DNA of 64,000 nt from Vibrio cortegadensis (GTDB lineage: Bacteria; Pseudomonadota; Gammaproteobacteria; Enterobacterales; Vibrionaceae), in the NCBI RefSeq assembly GCF_024347395.1, contig NZ_AP025473.1, positions 1,054,001-1,118,000 of the forward strand, written 5' to 3'. A program made the translations under genes and the position numbers. The notes under the pieces are model-generated. The model was not told the DNA's origin, searched no databases, and saw only the letters and a list, made by a program, of their open reading frames with translations. Each line of letters begins with the position of its first letter. Position 1 is the stretch's first letter. This document shows positions 1-9,046 of the stretch, in pieces.

Positions 1-236
1 TTTGAATTAATGACGGTTTCACAATAGAGCCCCTTGCCCAGTGACTCGCTATCACCAGTTAAGTAAGGGTTTTCGGGAGAGTTGCTTCGACAGAACACTT
101 CAATGTGCTTAGGATGAACTCGCATGATCAGCGCCGAAGGTACAGAGATGATTTCGGCTAATAAATCCACAATATTCTGCCAGCCAAGCTGCATGTTCTC
201 AGGAATTGACAACTCTTGCGTATTGATTCTTGTCAT
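1..236 (-). CDS. GAF-domain protein, 5' part only (cut by window edge)
   Basis: Only the first 78 codons are inside the window; the rest lies to the left. The start is the ATG at 236. The N-terminus reads like the beginning of a GAF sensory domain (a hydrophobic helix, then a segment with 'SALIMRVHP' and 'SLGKGLYCETVI'). In vibrios this kind of N-terminal GAF domain is often joined to a GGDEF diguanylate cyclase or a histidine kinase, but the output domain is outside the window. It lies downstream of fabV on the same strand, separated by a strong terminator, so it is probably transcribed separately. Domain identity is moderate confidence; the output function is unknown. Confidence 0.6.
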   Translation of the reverse strand, partial: MTRINTQELSIPENMQLGWQNIVDLLAEIISVPSALIMRVHPKHIEVFCRSNSPENPYLTGDSESLGKGLYCETVINS

Positions 237-355
237 ATCGTTATGGATATCCTTATTGTTATGTATTGCAAACCCTTCCTAGGCTTGATGATATTCATCA
301 TATATTGATAATCTGAACAATATACCCTAAGTATACGAAGGGTTATTCAATGTAA

Positions 356-386
356 CAAAAAAAAGTCCCAAATAAATATTGGGACC
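356..386 (-). terminator. Rho-independent terminator of fabV
   Basis: Seven-bp stem GTCCCAA (365-371) / TTGGGAC (379-385) with a 7-nt loop. On the minus strand it is followed by a run of nine U (A run at 356-364 on the plus strand). It lies about 65 nt past the fabV stop. Confidence 0.85.
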
Positions 387-449
387 TTAACCATTTGATA
401 TTGTCTTAAAAATAAGAAGACATTATAAATTAACACCTTAAGATATCTG

Positions 450-1646
450 TTAAGGCTCAAGCAGTTCAAGATCTCCCATCGAAATCGGTTTGGAATAATC
501 TATATTGGCAAAGGAAAAGCCGTTAAGTTGCATGAATTCATGTTTAAATCCACGATAATCCCCAATCTCGGCAAAGTTAGTCTCATTCATTTTTGACAAT
601 AATTGTGAAACTTCATGCTGTGTTTCAGGATCAAGCTCTTTGTCATCCATTCTTAACAGACGCTCACCATCTACAGGGACTTTATCTTGACCGAATAACT
701 TACTTGAGAAAAGGCGTTGCATCTGTTCGATACAACCTTCGTGTGTCCCTTTTTCTTTCATTACTTGGTATAGAGCCAAAATGTATGGGCTTAACCCTGG
801 AATGAAAACGCTCGCCTTTGTCACTAGAGCCTTACAAACCGTTGCGTAAGCACCACCATCAAAGTTAGCGAGTTTTAAGTTCAGCGAATGGCTAGTTTGG
901 TGTAAATCGATTTTGGCCCGGCCCAATGTTCCGTCGAGATAAATAGGGTGGGTGACTTCAGGGCCGATGTAAGAAAATGCGATAGTTTGGCAACCTTGAG
1001 CAATAGACTCGGTGTTGATCAAGGTGTCAATCCAACGCTCCCAATCCTCACCCCCCATGACTTTAACGGTGGCATCCGCTTCTTCTTCCGATGCCGCTTC
1101 AATTTCAGCTTCTATCCATTGGTCTGTTTCTAAATTAATCGATGACCCCGTGACATTGTCACCAATAGGTTTTATTGCAGAGCGCCAAAACTCACCATTA
1201 TCTTTTGGTCTAACGCCAGCGGCTAAGCTGTAAATGACTAAATCTACTTCACCTTCAAAATATGTCTCTATCGCCTCGATCACTTGCTCTTGAACGGTAT
1301 TTGAAAATGCATCACCGACAATATTAACGGCAACGCGGCCTTCATGTTCTGCTTGCTGCTTGAAGAATATATTGTTGTACCAACCAGCAGTACCAACGCC
1401 TTTCTCCGATGGTCCTCTTTCAAATGAGACTCCAATTGTATCTGCTTTGCTTCCGCCAAAGGTTGCGGCAATACGAGAAGCTAAGCCAAAACCGGATGAT
1501 GCGCCAATAATTAGAACACGTTTAGGGCCATCAACAATCTGTTCTGCATTTTTAACATATTGGATCTGCTGCTTGATGGATTCTTCACAGCCATACGGAT
1601 GGGCTGACCGTGCAACAACCCCTTTAATTACTGGTTTGATGAGCAT
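450..1646 (-). CDS. fabV: FabV-type trans-2-enoyl-ACP/CoA reductase (NADH)
   Basis: Last reductive step of the type II fatty-acid elongation cycle: reduction of the trans-2-enoyl thioester with NADH in the cytoplasm. The 398-aa length is typical of FabV (about 400 aa). The dinucleotide-binding motif GASSGFGLASR is at residues 48-58. The FabV active-site spacing Tyr-X8-Lys is present as Tyr236 and Lys245 (IYLDGTLGRAK). The start at 1646 has an AGGA-like ribosome-binding site about 8 nt upstream. FabV is the triclosan-insensitive enoyl reductase of vibrios and pseudomonads; whether this strain also has FabI cannot be seen here. The gene appears monocistronic, with its own terminator. A perfect matS motif lies inside the gene at 1150-1162. 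Confidence 0.96.
   Translation of the reverse strand: MLIKPVIKGVVARSAHPYGCEESIKQQIQYVKNAEQIVDGPKRVLIIGASSGFGLASRIAATFGGSKADTIGVSFERGPSEKGVGTAGWYNNIFFKQQAEHEGRVAVNIVGDAFSNTVQEQVIEAIETYFEGEVDLVIYSLAAGVRPKDNGEFWRSAIKPIGDNVTGSSINLETDQWIEAEIEAASEEEADATVKVMGGEDWERWIDTLINTESIAQGCQTIAFSYIGPEVTHPIYLDGTLGRAKIDLHQTSHSLNLKLANFDGGAYATVCKALVTKASVFIPGLSPYILALYQVMKEKGTHEGCIEQMQRLFSSKLFGQDKVPVDGERLLRMDDKELDPETQHEVSQLLSKMNETNFAEIGDYRGFKHEFMQLNGFSFANIDYSKPISMGDLELLEP
1150..1162. other. matS-like site (MatP binding motif), exact match
   Basis: GTGACATTGTCAC matches the matS consensus GTGAC-RNY-GTCAC at all fixed positions. It lies within fabV. It is one of four exact matches in the window (see 3526, 30886, 31851). 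MatP binds matS and organises the Ter macrodomain, so a cluster marks proximity to the replication terminus. Confidence 0.7.
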
Positions 1647-1737
1647 ATTTTTATCCTAAATTCGCTAGCGTTTCCGACTCTATTTGTAGACTTTAAGCCG
1701 CGTTATGAATTCAGAATATCGTAAAGCTTTGTAAACT

Positions 1738-2388
1738 TTATTGAGCTAAACCAGTAAAATCTGGAATGTTAACTAATTCTTGCGCAACAAATCGAGCTAT
1801 CCACGGCTGTGCGATCGGTTTCGGGTGAAGTCCGTCATTCATCATCCAAGAGGGTTGTTGAATCACATACTCAAGAAAAAATGGGAGTAGAGGGACGGAT
1901 TGCTCTTCTGCTATTGCAGGGTAGATTTCGTAAAACGCTTTGCTATATCGCTTGCCATAGTTAGGTGGCACTTGAATCTGCATTAATGCAATATGAGCAC
2001 CTGCATCTTTACTCATTTGAATCAATGATGTGAGGTTCTTTTTAATTAACTGAGGAGGAAATCCGCGTAAGCCGTCATTAGCGCCTAGCTCAATAATGAC
2101 CCAGTTAGGTTTATGCTGGTTGAGCAATTCAGGTAAGCGAGCTAATCCATTACCTGTCGTATCACCAGAGATACTGCCGTTAACCACGGTGACGGGTTGG
2201 TTGTTGGTCAGCGAAGCGTGTTTCTGCAACTCAACCGGCAGAAGGCTAGGCCAACTATCTTCAATCGCCATTTGATAGCCCGCACTTAAGCTATCCCCAA
2301 GTACAAGAAGAGTGTTACTTTGTGAATTAGAAGCAACAGCATTACTAGAAAGTAGAACAATTAAAAAAAAGGAAAATAGTCGAGTCAT
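1738..2388 (-). CDS. tesA: TesA acyl-CoA thioesterase I / lysophospholipase L1
   Basis: Periplasmic SGNH/GDSL hydrolase that cleaves acyl-CoA, lysophospholipids and some esters. The start at 2388 gives 216 aa beginning with a signal peptide (MTRLFSFFLIVLLSSNAVAS). Block I GDSLSAGY has nucleophile Ser33; the catalytic Asp185/His188 pair is in DGLHPKP near the C-terminus. The longer start at 2400 (MDVC...) would put extra residues before the signal peptide, so 2388 is preferred; GGATGT lies about 8 nt upstream of it. It is divergent from the ybbA-like ABC gene, the same arrangement as E. coli tesA/ybbA/ybbP. The two start codons share one palindromic CATG (2386-2389). Confidence 0.93.
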   Translation of the reverse strand: MTRLFSFFLIVLLSSNAVASNSQSNTLLVLGDSLSAGYQMAIEDSWPSLLPVELQKHASLTNNQPVTVVNGSISGDTTGNGLARLPELLNQHKPNWVIIELGANDGLRGFPPQLIKKNLTSLIQMSKDAGAHIALMQIQVPPNYGKRYSKAFYEIYPAIAEEQSVPLLPFFLEYVIQQPSWMMNDGLHPKPIAQPWIARFVAQELVNIPDFTGLAQ

Positions 2389-3076
2389 GCATACATCCAT
2401 TATTAAAGCCGAGTCTGTGTCAAAACTAGTCTCTACTAATCAAGAGCATTTAACAATATTAGATGACGTTAACCTTGAAATCTTAAGTGGCGAGTCTGTT
2501 GCGATTGTTGGTACCTCAGGGGCCGGTAAGTCCACTCTTATGACCCTGCTTGCGGGGCTAGACACGCCCACAGCTGGTGAAATCCATTTACTCGGTAAAC
2601 CTTTATCCACGTTAACCGATGAAGCGAGAGCCGCAATCAGAAGCGAATCGATTGGGTTTGTGTTTCAGAGCTTTTTGTTGATCCCTAGTCTAACTGCATT
2701 AGGCAATGTCACTCTACCTTGTCTGCTAAAAGGAGAAGAGGAAGATACTGAGCGAGCATTGGCGCTATTAGCATCTGTTGGCCTGTCTGAGCGTGTCGAC
2801 CACTTGCCCTCTCAATTATCGGGAGGAGAGCAGCAACGTGTCGCTTTAGCTCGCGCCTTTATGATTAAACCTAAGATTCTGTTTGCCGATGAACCTACAG
2901 GTAATTTGGACCAGCAAACCGCAGCGAAAGTGATTGAGTTACTGTTTGAGTTGAATCAGCAGCACGGGACGACGCTAGTTCTAGTGACTCACGATCTAGA
3001 ATTATCAAAACGATGTGATAGAACACTTCATATGAAAAATGGTGTCATTGAGGAGTTCAATCATGATCAAAGCTAA
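2387..3076 (+). CDS. ybbA: ABC transporter ATP-binding protein, YbbA/LolD type
   Basis: Cytoplasmic ATPase of a MacB/LolCDE-like exporter. 229 aa from ATG 2387. Walker A GTSGAGKS (42-49), signature LSGGEQQR (144-151) and Walker B ILFADEP (164-170) are all present, followed by the D-loop GNLD and an H-loop His in LVTHD. The frame is open back to 2312, but that would extend the start into tesA with no family support. The gene overlaps the permease gene by 14 nt, indicating translational coupling. The exact substrate of YbbAP is not established; in E. coli it sits beside tesA as here, and a role in lipid or hydrophobic-compound export has been proposed. Confidence 0.93.
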   Translation: MHTSIIKAESVSKLVSTNQEHLTILDDVNLEILSGESVAIVGTSGAGKSTLMTLLAGLDTPTAGEIHLLGKPLSTLTDEARAAIRSESIGFVFQSFLLIPSLTALGNVTLPCLLKGEEEDTERALALLASVGLSERVDHLPSQLSGGEQQRVALARAFMIKPKILFADEPTGNLDQQTAAKVIELLFELNQQHGTTLVLVTHDLELSKRCDRTLHMKNGVIEEFNHDQS

Positions 3077-5504
3077 GGGAGCGAAGTTGAATCGTCGACT
3101 ATTCTCTTGGAGTACTGAGGAAATCCGTCATGGTCAGTTGTGGCCGATCTCTATTGCACTAACACTAATCATTGCGTGTATTTTTGCATTATCAGCTCTA
3201 GCAGAAAGAATGGAACAGGTAATCGTGAAGCAGGGCAAAGATGCGTTGACCGCTGATAGCGTCTTTGTTTCTGCGAATCCAATTCCAGACGTCCTGATTG
3301 CACAGAGTCTAGTTGAAGGTCTTGAAACTTCCGAGCTTACTCGATTTGCCACCATGGCATTCAGTGATAATGGGATGCAACTGATCACCGTCAAAGCCGT
3401 GGAAAGTAATTATCCATTGCTTGGTGAGCTGATTTTGGGAAGCCAAGCGGATCAACAAAATATGGTGAAGCAAGGAGAACTTTGGTTAGATGAAAGAATT
3501 TTTGCACAGTTAAACGTATCAATCGGTGACAATGTCACGGTTGGTGACGCGGATTTTTTAGTCAGTGGTCGAATCGTACAAGAACCTGGGCTCAGTTTTA
3601 ACCCGTTCCAACAGATGCCTACGGCACTAATCAATATGGACGACATCGAAAAGACAGGGGCAATTCAACTCGGAAGCCGGGTTCAACACCGACTATTTCT
3701 AGCGGGTGACAGTGATGCTATTTTGCGAATTCAAGAGAGTATTGAATTGACGCCCAGTGATCGATGGCGTGACCAAAATACAACAAGCCGAACTAACGAA
3801 GTATTTAATAGAACAAAGCAGTATTTATCATTAACGGTTGCGATTGTGATTATCATGGCCGCGACAACGCTGGTACTAACTTGTCAGCATTACGTTGCCA
3901 GTCGTAGACAAACAATTGCGATGTTAAAAAGCATTGGGGCAAGTCAAGGGTGGATCGCTCGTTGGCTCATTATCCAAGTTATTCTGTTATTAGTGATTGG
4001 CGTTGTTTTAGGATTAGCGATTGGTGTTGGCCTTGAAATGCTTCTTAGGATCCCACTCTCTGATCTACTGCCGACACCACTTCCAGAGTATGGCTACCAA
4101 CCAGGATTGATCTCAGTGTTAGCAAGTGTTGCGATTGGCGTGCCTGCTCTTGGTATTCCGCTTCTCGGCTTGCTTAATACTTCCGCAATGAATGTTATGC
4201 AACCTGATAATCAAGCCACAACAGATTATAAGCACTGGTTGTTGTTACTGGTTCCGGTTGTCCCTATGATCTTTGCTTATGGCTCCAATTCTCTGGTTTG
4301 GATTGTTATTGGTGGCATCTTTGTATTGTTTATCGTCCTTGCGCTGCTTAGCATCGGAATAACAAAGACGATGGTGAAATTACCGTTATCGACATCAATG
4401 AAGTTAGCGTTAAGCCGCATCAACCGCTCTTCAACCGCCAGTGGACTTCAGTTTGGAGCACTTGCGCTGTCACTTATGCTTTTGTCAGTAATTTGGTTGG
4501 TTCGAACGGATCTACTTGCCGATTGGCAACAGACATTACCTGCAGATGCGCCGAATGTCTTCGCCCTAAACATTGCGCCATATGAGAAAGAGGCTTATCT
4601 TGCGGCACTTGATGAGCAACATATTGATCGCTCTCAAGCCTTTCCCATCATTCGGGGCAGACTTTCAGAAGTTAATGCAAAACCAGCGAAAAGCCAAAAT
4701 GAAAACGAAGAAGAGACGGATGTTCTCAGCCGAGAATTGAACTTTACTTGGGGAGATCAATTACCTGTTTATAACGACGTGATTGCAGGAGAGTGGACGT
4801 CAACTAAAGGTGTTTCTGTCGAGTCTGAAGTGGCTGAAGATTTAGGCATACAGCTCGGTGACGAGCTTACTTTCGTCATAAATAGTCAGACGGTTATCGC
4901 GACAGTTAACTCTATTCGTGCGGTTGAGTGGCGAGTGATGAAGCCGAATTTCTATTTCATTTTCACTCCAGATCTTCTGCAATCTATTCCATCAACTTGG
5001 TTAGTCAGTTTTCAAGCAGAAGAGAGTGATCAGGCTCTGTTACAGCAACTATCTAGAGAGCATCCAACCGTGAGCCTTATGGATATAAGAATGATGGGAG
5101 AAAAGATACAGTCGCTTCTTACTCAAATCATCTGGTCCATTACCGTGCTTGCTGGTTTAGGGGTGATTGCAGGCCTATTGTTAATATTTACTTTATTAAG
5201 GCTGAGCTTGTCTCAAAGACAGCAGGAAATCCGCTTGTATAGAACCTTAGGAGCGAGTAAGAAACGTATCACTCAAACTATTTGGAGTGAATATGGTTTG
5301 ATGGCGCTCGTTGCAGGTCTCGTTGCCAGTTTGGGGGCTGAGTTGAGTGTGGCTAGTTTAATGAATTATGGATTTGAGCTGACACCTAAATTTCATCCAT
5401 TATTGTGGATAGTTTTACCAGTTATCACTTTTATTACCCTTGCTGTGGTGGTTAATTCTCTTATTAAGCGCTTGTTAACCCCCGTAAATAAAGGGATCAG
5501 CTAA
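3063..5504 (+). CDS. ybbP: FtsX-like ABC transporter permease, YbbP type
   Basis: Large integral-membrane partner of the preceding ATPase. 813 aa from ATG 3063, which has GAGGAG 8 nt upstream; the frame is open to 3039 but without better signals. It has the duplicated MacB/FtsX layout: an N-terminal helix (about residues 20-37), a periplasmic domain, a block of membrane helices including two FtsX domains (segments 'TVAIVIIMAATTLVLTC' and 'IIWSITVLAGLGVIAGLLL'), a second periplasmic domain with 'SENEEETDV'-like acidic sequence, and terminal helices. It ends before a large hairpin at 5516-5565. A perfect matS lies at 3526-3538. Confidence 0.92.
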   Translation: MIKAKGAKLNRRLFSWSTEEIRHGQLWPISIALTLIIACIFALSALAERMEQVIVKQGKDALTADSVFVSANPIPDVLIAQSLVEGLETSELTRFATMAFSDNGMQLITVKAVESNYPLLGELILGSQADQQNMVKQGELWLDERIFAQLNVSIGDNVTVGDADFLVSGRIVQEPGLSFNPFQQMPTALINMDDIEKTGAIQLGSRVQHRLFLAGDSDAILRIQESIELTPSDRWRDQNTTSRTNEVFNRTKQYLSLTVAIVIIMAATTLVLTCQHYVASRRQTIAMLKSIGASQGWIARWLIIQVILLLVIGVVLGLAIGVGLEMLLRIPLSDLLPTPLPEYGYQPGLISVLASVAIGVPALGIPLLGLLNTSAMNVMQPDNQATTDYKHWLLLLVPVVPMIFAYGSNSLVWIVIGGIFVLFIVLALLSIGITKTMVKLPLSTSMKLALSRINRSSTASGLQFGALALSLMLLSVIWLVRTDLLADWQQTLPADAPNVFALNIAPYEKEAYLAALDEQHIDRSQAFPIIRGRLSEVNAKPAKSQNENEEETDVLSRELNFTWGDQLPVYNDVIAGEWTSTKGVSVESEVAEDLGIQLGDELTFVINSQTVIATVNSIRAVEWRVMKPNFYFIFTPDLLQSIPSTWLVSFQAEESDQALLQQLSREHPTVSLMDIRMMGEKIQSLLTQIIWSITVLAGLGVIAGLLLIFTLLRLSLSQRQQEIRLYRTLGASKKRITQTIWSEYGLMALVAGLVASLGAELSVASLMNYGFELTPKFHPLLWIVLPVITFITLAVVVNSLIKRLLTPVNKGIS
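3526..3538. other. matS-like site, exact match
   Basis: GTGACAATGTCAC fits GTGAC-RNY-GTCAC. It lies inside the ybbP-like gene, 2.4 kb from the site at 1150 and about 14.5 kb from the dif-like site at 18058. Confidence 0.7.
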
Positions 5505-5515
5505 CATTAATGAAT

Positions 5516-5565
5516 AAGTTATCCCAGTTATCCACAAAAACGGTGGATAACATTTGGGATAACTT
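5516..5565. repeat. 50-nt interrupted palindrome with DnaA-box core
   Basis: Outer arms AAGTTATCCCA (5516-5526) and TGGGATAACTT (5555-5565); inner arms GTTATCCAC (5527-5535) and GTGGATAAC (5543-5551). The left arm holds a perfect consensus DnaA box TTATCCACA (5528-5536), and the right arm holds a one-mismatch copy on the other strand. It follows ybbP by 11 nt but has no U run, so it is not a standard terminator. The rest of 5505-5830 holds no gene that I can see. Confidence 0.6.
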
Positions 5566-5830
5566 GAATTTGTAAATCTATCAATCCTCGCTAAGCCTCA
5601 ATCTACAAGAGTTACACTCAATTTGCTTTCATTTATGGACTGAATTAATTAGGCTGGATAAATGAGTCAAGAAGAAATTTTAGTATTTTTGTTCTAGTAA
5701 ATAATAATGAGAAACTAATCCCTTAATCAAAATGTGTTTTTATTCTTCTCGTTTACTCAGTAGAATACGCACTGCTCATAATCTGGTTGATTTTTACTGA
5801 CCACAGCCTATAAATCATATAGTTAAGCTC

Positions 5831-7291
5831 ATGATATTGAATACTAAGATTCACCCTAAGCGTAAAATTGCAATCATTGGCGGTGGAATTGCCGGCTCTA
5901 CAGCAGCAATCCATTTGTCTGAGATGGGATTAGATGTCACTTTACTAGAGAAAGGCCCAAGCTTAGTGAATGGCCCACCAATATGTCACTTACATGCGGG
6001 TGGTAATTTGTATCGTGAGATATCTGAACAGCAGTGTCTTGAGTTACTTCGTCAATCAATTGAAACGGTTCGTCTTTACCCACATTCGCTGAATATTCGA
6101 CCAACCGTCATTGCAGTTCCTCATTCTGACGGTGGCGACCCTAATGAACTCCTGCCACGTTTGAAAAGTGTTGCAAATGCGTACCAATCACTCGTCGAGG
6201 AGAGTATTGATAATCAGGTACTTGGTGATCCGAAAGATTATTATAAGCTTTACTCATTGTCGGATTTGCAGGAATTAGCCCTAAAAACCCAACCTAAACA
6301 GCCCCGATCGATCGATGACTGGGTCATTCCTTTCGCTCAATATACAGATTTAAGCGCTCTAAAGTATCCAGTTGTCGCGGTTCAAGAGTTTGGAATGAGT
6401 GTATTTCGTCTATCAGCAACAGCAAACATTGCACTAGAAAGAAACCCTAATTGCACTGTGATGACAGGAACGTCGCTGACTAACGCTCAATGGAACCAAG
6501 ACCATTGGACGCTCTCTTATGAGCAAGTATCTGGTCACACTTCTACTTTTGAAGCGGATTTTCTGATCAATGCGAGCGGTTTTGAAACTGGAAAAATTGA
6601 CGACTATTTAGGAAAGCAAAGAGATCGGTTAGTTGAATTCAAAGCAGCCTACGTAACTCATTGGCCAGATTGCAGTGATGAATGGCCAGAGGTTATATTC
6701 CACGGGCCAAGAGGTACACCACAGGGCATGGCCCAATTAACACCTTATGCTGATGGGTATTTCCAATTGCATGGTATGACAGAAGGGATCACTCTGTTTG
6801 AGGATGGGCTTGTGACCTCCGACTCATCATCATCTCAACCTCAACTACCAAAGCGTTTACTTAAAAAGATCAATTCCGGTTGGTCTAACGAGGTTATTCA
6901 TCAGCGCTCTACAAGTGCGATAGAGCATATGAGTCAGTTTATACCTTCATATATGAGCTCAACGGTAGCTGGCAAACCGTTATTCGGAGCTCAACAAATT
7001 CCAGGAAGTGATCCGAGTTTACGTGCGGCGGACGTTTCGTTTGAAGGTGAAAGGTATGCCAGAATCGAGGTCGTAAAAGCGTCTTCAGCACTTGAAGCAG
7101 CACGTAAAATTTCGACATTCTGGTTTGATTCATTAGGATTTGAAGGCGATGAAACTTCATTATCCAGTTACCCTGTCACTTGTGATTTATCTCGCCATGA
7201 GGTTGAAGAGAGGGCTCTGCAACTTGCAAAGGAACGTCATTACCCACAATCTTTAGCGAAAATATCAGGGGTTCAATCCCAAAATAGTTAA
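5831..7291 (+). CDS. FAD-dependent oxidoreductase (DAO-like fold)
   Basis: 486-aa cytoplasmic flavoprotein. The N-terminal Rossmann motif IIGGGIAGSTAA (about 15-26), followed by the acidic end of strand 2 at LLEK (38-41), is the classical FAD ADP-binding unit. A second FAD-contact motif, INASGFETG, appears near residue 250. The overall pattern resembles the D-amino-acid oxidase / glycine oxidase / MnmC-C superfamily, but the sequence does not show which amine or hydroxyl substrate is oxidised. It is separated from ybbP by about 330 nt and converges on pxpC, so it appears to be a single-gene unit. Start ATG 5831; no strong ribosome-binding site. Confidence 0.8.
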   Translation: MILNTKIHPKRKIAIIGGGIAGSTAAIHLSEMGLDVTLLEKGPSLVNGPPICHLHAGGNLYREISEQQCLELLRQSIETVRLYPHSLNIRPTVIAVPHSDGGDPNELLPRLKSVANAYQSLVEESIDNQVLGDPKDYYKLYSLSDLQELALKTQPKQPRSIDDWVIPFAQYTDLSALKYPVVAVQEFGMSVFRLSATANIALERNPNCTVMTGTSLTNAQWNQDHWTLSYEQVSGHTSTFEADFLINASGFETGKIDDYLGKQRDRLVEFKAAYVTHWPDCSDEWPEVIFHGPRGTPQGMAQLTPYADGYFQLHGMTEGITLFEDGLVTSDSSSSQPQLPKRLLKKINSGWSNEVIHQRSTSAIEHMSQFIPSYMSSTVAGKPLFGAQQIPGSDPSLRAADVSFEGERYARIEVVKASSALEAARKISTFWFDSLGFEGDETSLSSYPVTCDLSRHEVEERALQLAKERHYPQSLAKISGVQSQNS

Positions 7292-7395
7292 ATATAATCA
7301 AATGGATAGTAAGCCATTTGCCTTTCTATCCATTATCTTAACTTGAAACTCTTTCAAGAGTGCTAATGGTAGTGACCCATTCGTTTCATTGTTTC

Positions 7396-8325
7396 TTAGT
7401 ATCCAAAGAAATTTGCCCACTGACACCATACATCCTGTAATCCAAGCCGATCACCACGAGTAAATTGAACTTGTTGTCCCGGTTTCGCTTGTGCCAGTCG
7501 GGGTAAGTCAATTCTTGCGACACAGCCTAGTTTCGGGTAGCCACCAATCGTTTGTCTATCATTAAGTAAGATTATTGGCTGTCCATCGCTTGGAACTTGA
7601 ACCGCCCCGAGAGCGATCCCTTCTGATAGTATTCCATTGTAAGGTGTAGATATCATCGTTCCAGATAATCGATAACCCATGCGATCTGAGTTTTGATCCA
7701 CCGTAAACTTATTCGAATAAAAACTATGCTTCGCTTCAGCCGAAAAGTCATCACATTGGTAACCTTCAATGACTCGTAAATTTAAGGGTAAGTTGTAGTC
7801 TGGTTTGAATCGAAATGTGAGGCTAACGGGCTTAAAATTTTTGACTTCATGAAGATGAAAATGCAATTCATCGTCAGAGCTAAGGGGCAAACCATCAGAA
7901 TGGACACCTCCGAGTTTATCTCTCACAACGGTAGAGCAACTGCCTAATTGAGCTGGGGTAATGAATCCTCCTTTGATGGCCAGATAACTTCTCAGTCCAT
8001 TGAATGGAAGCCCAAAAGTGAGCATTTGTCCTTTGTAAGCCGCAAAACTACTCCAATTATCAATCGCCACTCCATCAAGCTTTGCTTGGAGATCACCACC
8101 ACAAATAGCAAGAAGGCAGTCATTTTGAACTTGAAATTCAGCCTGACCGAGAGTAATTTCTAGGGTGGCTAAATTGACAGTATTTCCCAATAAATAATTT
8201 GCCCAGCTATACGCATAGTCATCAACAGGGCCACCTTGTGTGATGCCGTGTTGTGATAGGCCAAAGCGCCCGAAGTCTTGAATTAAGCTAAGCTGGCCTG
8301 GTTTATTGATTTTTATCGTGTTCAT
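7396..8325 (-). CDS. pxpC: 5-oxoprolinase subunit PxpC (KipA family)
   Basis: Third subunit of the prokaryotic ATP-dependent 5-oxoprolinase (PxpABC), which opens pyroglutamate to glutamate. 309 aa with the family landmarks: start 'INKPGQLSLIQDFGRFGLSQHGITQGGPVDDYA' region, 'GIALGAVQVPSDGQPIILL' and 'QTIGGYPKLGCVA' near the C-terminus. Related proteins are often annotated as biotin-dependent carboxyltransferase or allophanate hydrolase subunit 2. Start ATG 8325 overlaps the pxpB stop by 4 nt (ATGA), showing translational coupling. Last gene of the operon. Confidence 0.93.
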   Translation of the reverse strand: MNTIKINKPGQLSLIQDFGRFGLSQHGITQGGPVDDYAYSWANYLLGNTVNLATLEITLGQAEFQVQNDCLLAICGGDLQAKLDGVAIDNWSSFAAYKGQMLTFGLPFNGLRSYLAIKGGFITPAQLGSCSTVVRDKLGGVHSDGLPLSSDDELHFHLHEVKNFKPVSLTFRFKPDYNLPLNLRVIEGYQCDDFSAEAKHSFYSNKFTVDQNSDRMGYRLSGTMISTPYNGILSEGIALGAVQVPSDGQPIILLNDRQTIGGYPKLGCVARIDLPRLAQAKPGQQVQFTRGDRLGLQDVWCQWANFFGY

Positions 8326-9035
8326 TGTTTGTCAGCCTCTTTAATCACACCGCCTAATGATAAGAATGTCGATTCATCAATGGATTCAAATTTAACGCTA
8401 TCACCGATATTAAATGGGCAAATTTCAGCTGAGTCTGGGCGGTATAATTCAAGTGGGCAATTGCCAATGATATTCCATCCACCAGGAGAATGATTTGGAT
8501 ACACCGCGGTCTGCCTATCAGCAATACCAACACTGCCTTTTTGAACATACACGCGTGGCGTTTCTAACCTTGGTAGCTTTAATTTCTCATTTAACCCAGA
8601 CAAAAAAGCAAAGCTAGGAGCGAAGCCTATGGCGCTAACCGAATATACATCAGAGGTATGTAGGTCAATCAGAGTTTCAAGAGTGATTCCAATACTTTCG
8701 TATCGGCTGATGTCAGGGCCAACTCTATGCGAATAGTAGGTCGGAAGGGTGATGGTTTTGGGGCTAAGTTTTGAGGGTTGATGTTCATCTGTGTTTAACA
8801 TCAACTCGTGTAACTGAGCGATGATTTGAGATTCTGAAATTCGGTAAGGTAGATAATCAACTAAAATGGAACAGTACGATGGGGTAACGTTCATTATCGA
8901 CGTTTGAAACTGATAACGAATTAAATTCGCGGTGTAACCAACCAGCGCGAGTGATTGGGCCGTTATGGGTAATTCAAATCGCAGCATAACACTGCATTCA
9001 GCAACGGGGTTGATGGTATAGGAATCAGGTCGCAA
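8322..9035 (-). CDS. pxpB: 5-oxoprolinase subunit PxpB (KipI family)
   Basis: 237-aa partner of PxpC; the BC pair is thought to phosphorylate or activate 5-oxoproline for PxpA. Family landmarks include GPDISRYESIG, 'VYSVSAIGFAPSFAFLSGL' and 'GSVGIADRQTAVYPNHSPGGW' (given as segments). The start is a TTG at 9035: the sequence TAAGGAGGAGTGATTTG places a strong AGGAGG 6 nt before it, directly after the pxpA stop, and no ATG precedes the conserved region. An unusual start codon but well supported. Confidence 0.93.
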   Translation of the reverse strand: MRPDSYTINPVAECSVMLRFELPITAQSLALVGYTANLIRYQFQTSIMNVTPSYCSILVDYLPYRISESQIIAQLHELMLNTDEHQPSKLSPKTITLPTYYSHRVGPDISRYESIGITLETLIDLHTSDVYSVSAIGFAPSFAFLSGLNEKLKLPRLETPRVYVQKGSVGIADRQTAVYPNHSPGGWNIIGNCPLELYRPDSAEICPFNIGDSVKFESIDESTFLSLGGVIKEADKQ

Positions 9036-9046
9036 ATCACTCCTCC

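Noticed and set aside
5764..5775. GAATACGCACT, 10 of 11 bases of a XerC arm
   Set aside because: No XerD arm 6-7 bp away; random single-arm match.
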